From: Brachybacterium phenoliresistens
Lineage (GTDB): Bacteria > Actinomycetota > Actinomycetes > Actinomycetales > Dermabacteraceae
Length of the DNA: 64,000 nucleotides
NCBI RefSeq assembly: GCF_000576425.1
Contig: NZ_KK069993.1
Location: 62,001 to 126,000 of the forward strand
Direction: 5' to 3'
In this document: one piece after another, positions 53,153 through 62,692 of the stretch
Numbering within the stretch: the stretch's first letter is position 1
Layout of the letters: each line of letters begins with the position of its first letter
Translations under genes and position numbers: made by a program
The notes under the pieces: model-generated
Told to the model about the DNA's origin: nothing
The model's input: only the letters and a program-made list of their open reading frames with translations
The model's database searches: none

Positions 53153-56100
53153 GAACTCTCCTCCATGCGTCGCCGGAACTCGGCGTAGGCGGTGCGCATG
53201 TCCGCCTCGCGGTCGAGGATCCGGAACGGCTGCTCGTGTACAACGGTGCGGCCCGTGCCGGTGGCGCTGGGGTGCACGGCAGTGCGGTCCTCGAGCGGCA
53301 GGCCCGTCTCGGGGCGGCCCGCCTTGTTCCAGGCGGTGCGCACCGAGCTGGGGATCTGCCGACCGTTCGCGTCGAAGATGTACGCCTTCTTGCCCTCGCC
53401 GCGGTCGTAGTCGTTGAGGACCCCGAACTGGGTGCGGTAGATCGTCACCAGGTCGTCGATGGAAATCCCGGTGACGATCGCCATGATCGCGTCGATCTCC
53501 ACCAGCGCCTGGCGGCGGTCCTCGTCGATGCGCAGCGGCGTCGCGGCGGTCCACTCGGGGCCGACGTCGCCGAGGGCCGGGCGGTTTGGTCGAGTCAGGC
53601 CGCAGGTCCAGGAGTCGGCGGCGAAAGACGGATCGAAACAGTCACGCCAGAGGTCCGCGTAGGCGGTGGTGAGGCAGTTCAGACGGAGGGTGCGGAGGAT
53701 TGCGGTGGGGGCCAGGGGGTGGCTGGAGAGGATGCGCGGAAGACGATCTACAGCATCCTTGTGAATATCTCCCGACACCGTAGAACGAATCTCAAAATCG
53801 GCAACAAGACTGGACATAGACGCTGCCGCGAGAACCAATTCCGCGATCGAGCCAGAAAAACACCCTATTGCATGGACAGGGTGCACATGCCCAGCTCCAG
53901 GCGGGAAAATAGCAGGAATCAACGTTCGTTCACCCGTGGTGGCCGCCATCCGGCGCCACATAACCCGGTAGTGATCTCGCACAGGCGTCGTCTTGTCGGG
54001 CTTTCCCACTGGGTCATAGGAGAGCACCCATTTGCCGTAGTCCGCGTCGTAGCGGCGCGTGTCCGCGACCTCGGAGCCCGTCTCGTCGATGCGCGTGCCG
54101 TAGATCGGCTTGTACTCCGTGATCGGCAGGGCGTCCGGCGCGAGCCGCTCGAGATCAACGGCCGAGTAGTCTCGATTACTGGACATCGTCTTATTTCGAG
54201 CACTCGCGAACGGATTACCCACAGCGAAATACGGCCCTTGAAGGATCACGTCGCGCCACGACTCCGGGGCACCCCAGCGGCTCTCGAAGTGCCCGGCCCG
54301 ACGGCCTCCAGATTCGTGCCACCCGGAGGAGAACTTCGGCGTCATACCACCGATCGACGCGACCTTAGCGAGCTGCGCGAGTGTCCCCGCGGACGCCCCA
54401 TTAACGCTAGAGAGCATCCGACTCCGAATGAATGGCACTTCCGGGTCGCCGGATTCCATGAGTGCGTGCCACAGTTCGAGCTGCCGCCGCCCGTTCCGCT
54501 GTATGCGAGCTCGATGCGGACTTAGGTCCCAGTTTCCCTCCACATCCTTAAAGCCAGGCTGCGGCCCGTGACCGTCATGTCGCAAAGATCCTTCAATGAC
54601 TGCCGGATGATATACGCTCACCGCACTCAGGAAATCAACGTCCGACGCATTCACGTAGACGTTGATCGAATATTCGACCAGATTGTGAACTTCGCGAAAC
54701 AACTTTAGATCGTTGATGAACCGCCAGTGCCGCCGCAGCCGCGAGAAGGTCGCTCCACGCAGCGAGTAGCCGCGCGCGTCCGTAAGGTGTGATGCCGGGT
54801 GGATGAGCGTGACCACCCCACCGTCCCGCAAATGGGCCCACGTGCGCGCCATGAAATTGCGGTAGAGATCCGGCTGCGTCCCCACCAGCTCGGGATACAT
54901 CGATTTGGCTCCCGCGAACTCGGCTGTCGCCGAAATATCTCTAGTGCCGAGCAGCAGCGACTGTGCAGGGCCCCCACGCGCGAGCGTGGATTCTCGACGC
55001 TCCATCTTCTCCACTTCGCTCGGCTTGTTCGCAAGCACCCACCACGGGTCAAAGTCCGCCAGCAGCGCGGGTACGTCTAGGGTCGGCCGTACCCACGGTG
55101 GGTTCCCCACCTGCAAGTTGAAGCCGCCACGATCGAACGCAGCGGCGAAGTCCAGTTCCCAATGGAAGAAGCGCTGTTCCCGGGCGACGTCCCGCGCGCG
55201 CTGCAGCCACGGGGTCTCGGCCGTGAACACGTCGATGTTCGCCGCGCCGCTCACCGAGAACATCGACTCGATGGCGTCCAGTCCCTGCCAGGTGCGGACA
55301 TCATCCACGGCGATCTGCGCGGGACCTGGGCCCTTGCTCTTGCCCTTGTGCGCGACGACCTCGAGACTGCGGCCCAGGATCTTCTGGAGCGTGTCCAGCC
55401 ACTCCTCGAAGGTCGGGGGCGAGACCTCATCATCGGGAAGGACGGGCCAGAACCACAGGGCGCACCAGGCGTCCATCACCAGACGCAGCCGCTGGTAGGA
55501 GGAGTTCGAGTCGTTCAGGCTCTGCTCGATCTGGGCGCGGGTCACCTCCCCGCCCTCGGTGGTCTCCGCTCCCCACACGGGGATGGCGCGGCGGGCATTG
55601 GCCTCCGCCGCGACCACGCGGCGCAGCGCCAGGTTCCACAGCTCCTCCACCCGCTGCGACAGCTCCTCCAGGATTTCCAGCTGGGTCTTCGTGAGCTTCT
55701 TTCCCCAGCCCTTCGCGTGGTCCCGCAGGGCCTTGGCCTGCGCCGGGGCGAGCTTCTTGATCTCCGTGTCGGAAGCGGCTGCGAGCCACCCCTCCCCCGG
55801 CAGCAGGAAGTGGAAGATCCCGCCGGAGACGCTGGGCCGCTTGCCGTCCCCGGCCGGGTCGTCCCGCACCGTCGTCACCGGCAGCGGCCGCGGCGATGTC
55901 TGGACGACGTCCTTCAGGCGCTGCGTGTCCAGCGCGGCGCGCGAATAGATGCTGTGCCGGGCACCGATCAGGGAGTTGCCGGCGCGCAGCCGCAGGCCGA
56001 ACCACGGTGCCTTCAGCCCGGGGGCCATGGTGTCCAGCCAGAGCGACACCTCCGCCAGCTCCACCGCGGTCGGATTCAGGTCCACCCCGTACACGTTGTG

Positions 56101-58100
56101 CAGGCGATGTAGGCCTTGACGCGCTGCAGCTCCTGCGCGTATTCGTCCGGGTCGATGCGAGTGTCCAGCTCGGCCTGGCGGCGGGTCAGGTACTCTTCCG
56201 CCAGCTGCCGGACGGCCTCGATGGCGAACGCGCCGGAACCGAGCGCCGGCTCGCAGATCGACATCTCGAGGATCTCCGCGGCGGTGGTGCGGCGCCGGCG
56301 GATCGGGTGCCTGTCGAAGTCCTGATCCTTGAAGACCTCGGCGCCCTCTGGCAGCACCGTCTCCTCGTTGACCACGGGGTCCAGCAGTTCCGCGAGCCCC
56401 TGGGAGACGGTGAACTTCGTGATCACCTCCGGCGAGTAGTAGGAGGCGGACTGCTGGCGGGCGCGACCGGAGAGGCGGAAGACGAACTCGCCGTGGCGGT
56501 AGGTGCGCGGCGTCTTCTCGCCGTACTCGTCCTCGACCATCACCAGATGGGGGCGCATGGACTCGTCCACGCGATCCACCGGCACCACCCAGGAGCCGTT
56601 CTTCGGGTCGCCGTTGCGCGCGACCTCCACTAGGTCCTGGTCCGCGAAGGAACCGGTGTAGCTCATGAGCGACTCGTACACGGCTCCCAACTGGTTGATG
56701 CCCAGCGCCACGTAGCTGATGAAGCCGCGGGCCTTGCCCTTCTTCTCCTTGGACAGCAGGAGGTTCTCGAGCACCTTCTGCAGGGCGGCGTTGCCGAGCT
56801 GCACCTCGTCGATGAGCCGGGTGCGCTCCGGGGCGAAGAGGTCCGCCTCGAGGTTCTCGAAGACGAGGGTTCCGCTGCCGTGCTGGGCGGCTTTCCCTTC
56901 CTCGAGCTCCTCTGGCGGGGCTCCGTGGCCTGTGTTGACCAGGCGGAACAGCAGGTCGAGGGACTCGTACAGGTAGGTGCCGTCCGCTGCGGAGAGGGGG
57001 ACCTCCCGCTGGGTGAGGTCGCGCAGCCGGTCCACCGAGTAGCCGGCCTGGTACTCCTGCGTGCCCACGGGGAGGATGCCCAGCTCCGGGCTCGCCTCCG
57101 CGTACAGCAAGAACAGGATCCGGTACAGGTACCGCAGCGCCTGCAGGGCCAGGACCTGTGCCTGCTCGTTCGGCAGCGGCTCGAGCCTCTGGGCGCGGCG
57201 CCGCTCGAGCACCTCGTTGGCGATGATCTCGATGCTCTCGCGGACCCCGTCGCGCAGGTCCGCGGAGACGCCCACGGCGTTGCTGATCGACTCGGCGACG
57301 GTCTCGCTCCACCAGATCTGCGAGTTCGCATCCGGTGCCAGGGAGTCGGCGCTGAGGGCGGCGAGCATCCGCTCGACCTCTCCCCCGCGCTTGAGGTCGT
57401 TCCGCTCGGCGATGGTCTGGATGTCCGCCACCAGGTATCGGCCCTGCGGCCACAGCCGGGAGGAGGTCAGCACCGCGTAGCGGCCGGCCAGGACCAGCAG
57501 GAACTCGGGGGCATCGCGGTCCACGGACAGAGCGGAGAGCACCTGCGGGACGGTGGTGAGGACCTGTTCCTGCTCCGTGCCCTCGTGCAGGACCACATCG
57601 GCCGGGAGGTGGCCGGCGTGCTTGGACAGCACGTCCTCGACGTCCTCGGCGGCGAGGGCGTCGAGCATCGCCAGCGGGGCCTCGCCCACGCCACGAGTCG
57701 CGTATCGACGCAGCGGACCGGTGACGTGCACCTCCCAACGCTCGGGGACCGGGGCGGTGCCGTCGGTCGGGTCGTCGGTGTAGCAGAGGATCGCGCGGAG
57801 GGCATCGGCCACGTCGATCGAGCGCTCGGCGAGCCGCTCACGGCGCTCGGCGCTCGCGGCCTGCTCGGGCAGCGCGGCGGCATCGGCCTGCAGGTCCAGC
57901 AGGCGGGAGAGCAGGGCGGTGCGGGAGCTGGTGAAGCGCTCACGGGGGCTGCGCCACGAGGGGGTCTCCTCGGACGTCTCGCGCCACCTGTCCATCAGGG
58001 CGCGAGTGCGGGCGGCGAAGGAGCCGGCCCGGTCCTCGGAGACGAAGTAGTGCTCGCTGATCCAGTCCTCGACGATGTACAGGGCATCGCTGATGGCCAC
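53149..58100 (-). pseudogene. Large N6-adenine DNA methylase (DrmMI/PglX-like), split by a one-base frameshift
   Basis: Frame 1 runs from GTG 58100 to 56076 and holds the N-terminal region and motif I (CEPALGSGAFAIEA, about residue 620). Frame 2 resumes at HNVYGVDLNPTAVELAEVSLW and contains the catalytic NPPW (about residue 1000) and the target-recognition region, ending at 53149. Adding one C (G on the plus strand at 56103-56104) joins them into about 1650 aa, the size of DISARM class 1 or PglX methylases. As sequenced, motif I and NPPW are on separate polypeptides. GAGGAGGA precedes the GTG, 11 nt after the SNF2 gene. The recognition region (about 53.75-55.1 kb) is less G+C-rich than the rest. 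Confidence 0.8.
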
Positions 58101-58111
58101 AGGGGTCCTCC

Positions 58112-61021
58112 TCAGGCTTCCGTGCGGGGGACGACGACGAGCAGCGGGCGCACGAAGGTGCGTTTCGGTTCCATCCCGGTGACGAGCTTCTTCTCCACCT
58201 CGATGGCATCACGGGTGGCCAGCCGCAGGGACGACTGGCCGCGAGTGCGGTCGGCATCGGCCTTCCAGCGCAGCTGCTCCTGCTCCCAACGGTCGACGCG
58301 GGCCCGGGCGCGGGCCTTCAGCTCCGGGGAGATCTGCTCCTCCATGAACGTGCGGGCGACAGGGACGGCGGCGCGCAGCAGCGCCTGGTACCGGCCGGGG
58401 TCCTCGACTGCGGTGCCGACGGACTCCGGTCCCAGCCCGATCTCCTCGAACAGGGCCGAGGGCGTCGTATGCGGCACCGCGCGCGGAGTGCCCTGATAAT
58501 CGGCGATACCCAGGACGGACGCGGACACGATCTGGCCTCGCTCGGTGGTGAGCGTGCCTTGGAAGATCACCCAGGGGCGGTCCACCTCACCGTGTATGGC
58601 GAGCACCTGACCGCTGGGCAGGCCCGCCAGGGTGCGGTCGCTGATCCAGTCGAGGACGGGGTGCAGCGGGCCCAGGTAGTGCACGTCGGGCCAGTTGGTG
58701 CCGGTGTCGTCGGTGAGGGCGGCGCGCAGGCGCTGGGAGGCGACGTCCCGCCGGGAGGTGAGCCGCACGGTCTCCAGCACGCGCCGGTCCTTCAGGTAGG
58801 ACTGCGGCAGGTGCTCCAGGCGGCGGATCAGGTCCTCCCGCGGGGTGAACTGGATGAGCCCGGTCGCCTGGTCAAGCTCGAGGCCCACGCCGCCCTGGGC
58901 GACGGGCCGGCCGGGTTCGGGGTGCAGCTCCGTCAGGCCGTTCAGCAGGAAGTCCGCGTCGCTGTGGAACAGGCCCGTGGTGAAGGACTCCTCGCGCTGG
59001 GCGCGGTGCCCGTCGCGGCGGCGCGGTGCGGGCTGGTCCTCCGCGAGCAGGGCCGCGAGGAAGTCGCCGAGGGGGTTCACGGAGGAGACGTCCGGGAGGA
59101 CCTCGTCGACGGGGACGGCGCTGCGCAGCACGTCGATGAGGGCGCGCTCCTCCGCGGCGGCGTCGTACTTCTGCATGAGGGAGGCGGCATCACCCAGCTG
59201 TTCGTGCGCCTCCTTCTCCCGCTGCAGCAGGCGGCGCAGCACGTAGATGTCGCCATCGAAGCCGTCGATCCGGGAGAGGTCCAGCAACAGCGCGGTGATC
59301 TGCGGAGGCGTGCGCTGGCCGTAGCGATCGATGCGGCCGTTGCGCTGCTCGATGCGGATCAGCGACCACGGCACGTCGAAGTGGACCAGCTCGTGGCACT
59401 GGGCGTGGAGGTTCACGCCCTCGGAGGCGATGTCCCCGGTGATCAGCACGCGGATGGGCGAGGACGACTGCTTGAAGGACTCCACCACCCGCTGCTGATC
59501 CACATCGGTGAGGCCGCCGTGGAGGACGGCGATCCGCTCGTCCCGCATGCCCAGGTCCTCGAGCAGGTGGGTGCGCAGCCACTTGAGGGTCGCCACTCGC
59601 TCGGCGAAGACCACCACGCGCTCCGGCGAGGTGCGGGAGACGCCTTTGTCGCGCAGCAGGTCCACGAGGGCCCGGTACTTGCCCGAGCGTGGCGCGGTCC
59701 CCTCGGGGATGCAGGCCTCGTTCAGGGTGGCCAGGCGGCCCAGGGCGGCGGCCTCCGCGGCGTAGGCGCTGGTGGGCAGGATCTGGTCGAGGGAGTCCGC
59801 CTGCGCCTTGGCGAGCAGCTCGCGAGTGCGGTTGCTGAGGGTCTCGGCGAGGGCGACCGGGGAGGACAGGAACGCCTTGGCGAGGGTCCACGGGAACAGC
59901 TGGCTCCCGCGGCCGGACATCGGCCCCGAGCCGGAGGCAGGATGGGTCCAGGTCGCCGCGATCTCCTGGGCGACGGCGAGCTCCTGCGGGGACGGCTCGA
60001 TGGGCAACAGCTCCGGCGGGCGGCGCTCGGCCCAGTTCTCGCCCACCACGTCCTTGACGGACTCGGAGTAACGGTGCCGTCGGATCATGAGGCGCTGCGT
60101 GGCGCCCTCGGCGATCTCCCGTTTCGGGGAGACCGCGGTGGGCTCGAGCAGGCTGATCAGCTGCGCGAAGGAGTCGTTGCTGCCGTTGTGCGGGGTGGCC
60201 GAGGCCAGGATCAGCGCGTCCGTGTTCGGGGCGAGGACATGGGCGAGCTGGTTGTTTTGCGTGGACTGGTTGGTGACGTTGTGGGACTCGTCGATCACCA
60301 CCGCGTCCCAGCGGTGGTGGCGCAGGTCGTGGACGAAGCGGTCCTGCTTCAGGGTGTCCATCGAGATGATCACCTTCTCGAAGAAGGTGAACGGGTTCCG
60401 TGAGACCGGCAGCTTCTGCTTGACCTGCTGCACGCCCTCGGAGTCCAAGCGGACGAACGGAATCGCGAAACGGGTCCACAGCTCGTGCTGCATCTGCTCA
60501 AGCACGTGGCGCGGGCACACGATGAGGATGCGACGGCCCTTCCCGCGGCGGATCAGCTCCGCCAGGATCATGCCGATCTCGAGGGTCTTGCCAAGGCCCA
60601 CCGCATCGGCGATCAGTACGCGGGGGCGCGCGCGCTCGGGGTCCAGTGCCAGCTCCACGGCTTCGCGCTGGTACGGGAGCTCGTCGGCGAGCATGTCGGC
60701 GGCGACCGTCAGACCCGGGTGGTCCACCGGGACGGGGCTCTTGCGCAACGTCGCCTCGATCCACAGGCGGGTGCGGCGGTAGCGCGGGGAGGTGTCGGCG
60801 ACCACGCGGGCGTCCTCCGGGTTCAGCGCACGAACCGTGTCGATGCTGGCGTAGAACGCGGACGACTGATCCTTCACGAAGTCGCTGACGCCGCGGACGG
60901 AGTACAGGGGACCATCCGCCGTGTCCTCCACGGCGGTGACCAACCAGGTCTCGTCGCGCACCACGACCAGCGAGCCGGGCGAGATCACGCTCGCCTCCCC
61001 CTCGACCACCTGTGCGTCCAC
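58112..61021 (-). CDS. SNF2-family helicase (DrmD-like), first gene of the DISARM-like operon
   Basis: 969 aa. An N-terminal beta-rich module (about 10-60) precedes an SNF2 ATPase: Walker A DAVGLGKT (about 138-146), DESH (about 240), ASATPHNG, then the C-terminal lobe with FAERVATLKWL and the arginine-finger motif QRNGRIDRYGQ (about 560). The tail (about 750-969) is all helical. It has the length and layout of DrmD, the DISARM class 1 translocase. It heads a four-gene operon with 11-nt, -4 and -4 spacing. The GTG at 61021 has AAGGGG upstream. Confidence 0.83.
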   Translation of the reverse strand: MDAQVVEGEASVISPGSLVVVRDETWLVTAVEDTADGPLYSVRGVSDFVKDQSSAFYASIDTVRALNPEDARVVADTSPRYRRTRLWIEATLRKSPVPVDHPGLTVAADMLADELPYQREAVELALDPERARPRVLIADAVGLGKTLEIGMILAELIRRGKGRRILIVCPRHVLEQMQHELWTRFAIPFVRLDSEGVQQVKQKLPVSRNPFTFFEKVIISMDTLKQDRFVHDLRHHRWDAVVIDESHNVTNQSTQNNQLAHVLAPNTDALILASATPHNGSNDSFAQLISLLEPTAVSPKREIAEGATQRLMIRRHRYSESVKDVVGENWAERRPPELLPIEPSPQELAVAQEIAATWTHPASGSGPMSGRGSQLFPWTLAKAFLSSPVALAETLSNRTRELLAKAQADSLDQILPTSAYAAEAAALGRLATLNEACIPEGTAPRSGKYRALVDLLRDKGVSRTSPERVVVFAERVATLKWLRTHLLEDLGMRDERIAVLHGGLTDVDQQRVVESFKQSSSPIRVLITGDIASEGVNLHAQCHELVHFDVPWSLIRIEQRNGRIDRYGQRTPPQITALLLDLSRIDGFDGDIYVLRRLLQREKEAHEQLGDAASLMQKYDAAAEERALIDVLRSAVPVDEVLPDVSSVNPLGDFLAALLAEDQPAPRRRDGHRAQREESFTTGLFHSDADFLLNGLTELHPEPGRPVAQGGVGLELDQATGLIQFTPREDLIRRLEHLPQSYLKDRRVLETVRLTSRRDVASQRLRAALTDDTGTNWPDVHYLGPLHPVLDWISDRTLAGLPSGQVLAIHGEVDRPWVIFQGTLTTERGQIVSASVLGIADYQGTPRAVPHTTPSALFEEIGLGPESVGTAVEDPGRYQALLRAAVPVARTFMEEQISPELKARARARVDRWEQEQLRWKADADRTRGQSSLRLATRDAIEVEKKLVTGMEPKRTFVRPLLVVVPRTEA

Positions 61022-61168
61022 TGCGCCCCTTCCCCTGGCTACGTCGTCCTTCTGACCTTAAGGCACGGAGGGGACAGGTGCTGGTCAGGGCAAGGGACGG
61101 ACACAGCGAGACGCCGGCGATACGGCTGACAGCTGCGTAGCTCAGGGGTATCTTCCAAGGACTGCGGC

Positions 61169-61196
61169 GGCACGGACCTGGGGATCCGTCCGTGCC
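61169..61196. promoter_or_regulatory. Perfect 9-bp inverted repeat before the membrane-protein gene
   Basis: GGCACGGAC (61169-61177) and GTCCGTGCC (61188-61196) flank a 10-nt loop. It lies 56 nt before the ATG at 61253, in the divergent region shared with the SNF2 gene, so it could be an operator or an RNA hairpin in the leader. Confidence 0.45.
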
Positions 61197-61252
61197 ATCC
61201 CGCCCGTTGCCTCACCAGACCGGGTCGCGGCGCGACCAAGAAGGAAGTGGCC

Positions 61253-62521
61253 ATGTCGAGCGCGATTATCGGATTCGTTGCCGCCCTTGCGGTCGTGGGA
61301 CTGTACCAGCTGATTCGAACTTCGTGGCCACGACTATACTTCGGACCCGAAGACGCCTTCGGCGCCCTCATCTCAAGCTCGATCTGGTTCTATGTCACGT
61401 TCAGGGCGATACCCGTCATCGTGACGACCGTCTTCTTCGGAACCTATGCGTCCCGCTGGCCGGGATCGAATATCTGGACATTTGCAGTCGTACTGACCCT
61501 CAGTTACATTGCAATATCTTCAGCACTCAAGATCGGCAACCGACGAACATATAACCGCAAGCTCTCACCGTCTGATCTCGGATGGCTCACAGCCTCTGCC
61601 CTCATCGTGACACTATCGGTGCCCGCGGGAGTACTGCTGATTCCACTCGCCGACAAGGTCCTCCCCGACGCGTCGAGCATCTCTGAAGCGATCATCACTG
61701 CACTCTTCGTCGCCGCCCTGACACTTATCGGACGCTCACTGGAGCTCAACAGCAACCAGATGGACGAGGTGGTGAAGAAGGCGTTGCGACGTTCGCGGGA
61801 AGACCTGTCCAGGATCGAGGCCCAATGCCTCGAGCTGAGCATCCCACCGGAACCGCTCATCGCCATCTATCTCGCAGAATCCATCCAGCGCCCACCGTGG
61901 TTCCGCCGACTCGAATCCGGGATGAGCCGACTCGGCCTCGCTCGGACCATCGGCCCCTTCCAACTGCCTCGCACCCCTGCAGGAGCTTCGACGGTGCACC
62001 CGATCGGAGTCTCGAACTACCTGGAGCGAAATCCCGCGATCCATTTGATTCTCACCGAGAGACGTTCTGCGGCAGTCGAGCGCGACTCGAGCGAGTGGGA
62101 TGCCGCATATGCGCTCCACAATCCATCCAACCGATTTGTGGACTTCTGCAAGTTTATTGCCTCGACACTGGAGCCTGACTACCTCGAGCACATATACCGG
62201 CCGAACGGGACCAACCTATGGGTCGATTTCAGCTCACTATTGATATCTGGCGGGAGCGTTTCCGTGTGGCTGCAGGCAATGGACTGGCCGGGCGATGGCC
62301 CGCTTCGCATTACCCCCGCAGGATCCGGAACCCCAATGATCTGGGAGCACGACGAGAGAGACGCTCGAAGGTACTCGGCGCCACCCGAAGAATTTTTCAA
62401 ACCTTGGCTCATCTCCTACGACGAGAGCACGGAAGAGGATCGTGAGGGTCCAGGGAAGATCGAAGTTCGTTGGACGTTCAACGTTCAAGAGCACGTCGCT
62501 TCTCGGCCACGATGGGACTGA
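61253..62521 (+). CDS. Multi-pass membrane protein of unknown function inside the defence island
   Basis: 422 aa. About five hydrophobic helices lie in the first 155 residues (IIGFVAALAVVGLYQLI, SSSIWFYVTFRAIPVIVTTVF, WTFAVVLTLSYIAI, WLTASALIVTLSVPAGVLLI, AIITALFVAALTLI). The remaining 265 residues are soluble and probably cytoplasmic, with no motif I recognise. G+C is a little lower than the genome's. It is divergent from the DISARM-like operon and upstream of a DUF262 gene with its own leaderless promoter. A membrane effector role is possible from context only. AAGGAAG lies 6 nt before the ATG at 61253. Confidence 0.6.
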   Translation: MSSAIIGFVAALAVVGLYQLIRTSWPRLYFGPEDAFGALISSSIWFYVTFRAIPVIVTTVFFGTYASRWPGSNIWTFAVVLTLSYIAISSALKIGNRRTYNRKLSPSDLGWLTASALIVTLSVPAGVLLIPLADKVLPDASSISEAIITALFVAALTLIGRSLELNSNQMDEVVKKALRRSREDLSRIEAQCLELSIPPEPLIAIYLAESIQRPPWFRRLESGMSRLGLARTIGPFQLPRTPAGASTVHPIGVSNYLERNPAIHLILTERRSAAVERDSSEWDAAYALHNPSNRFVDFCKFIASTLEPDYLEHIYRPNGTNLWVDFSSLLISGGSVSVWLQAMDWPGDGPLRITPAGSGTPMIWEHDERDARRYSAPPEEFFKPWLISYDESTEEDREGPGKIEVRWTFNVQEHVASRPRWD

Positions 62522-62680
62522 ACGTTCCAAGCGAGCGTTCTGCAGCTCCGGCCGAACGGCATCCGATCAGCACCGTTGCGACGCACGATCGCTCTTCTTA
62601 GACGGTGTCGAGCACGTCCCGCCTGCGAGCACGACGGGTGCCGGCTCTCGGGACTCGCCCCTGAATGTCGCCGCTCTGCA

Positions 62681-62686
62681 TAGAGT
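62681..62686 (+). promoter_or_regulatory. -10 box of a leaderless transcript (DUF262 gene)
   Basis: TAGAGT ends 6 nt before the ATG at 62693, without a Shine-Dalgarno sequence. Confidence 0.5.
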
Positions 62687-62692
62687 CGGACC

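Noticed and set aside
47069-53188. 2039-codon open frame on the plus strand opposite the giant helicase
   Set aside because: It is a G+C-driven shadow: composition is Arg/Gly/Pro/Val-rich with no domain, while the minus strand encodes clear helicase motifs and operon overlaps.
56110-57738. Extension of the second methylase frame back to 57738 as a separate gene
   Set aside because: The residues before HNVYGVDLNP are an out-of-frame reading of the methylase N-terminus.
61134-61160. tRNA-like GTAGCTCAGGGGTA stretch
   Set aside because: No D-stem partner, anticodon arm or T-loop follows; a chance match to the tRNA D-loop.
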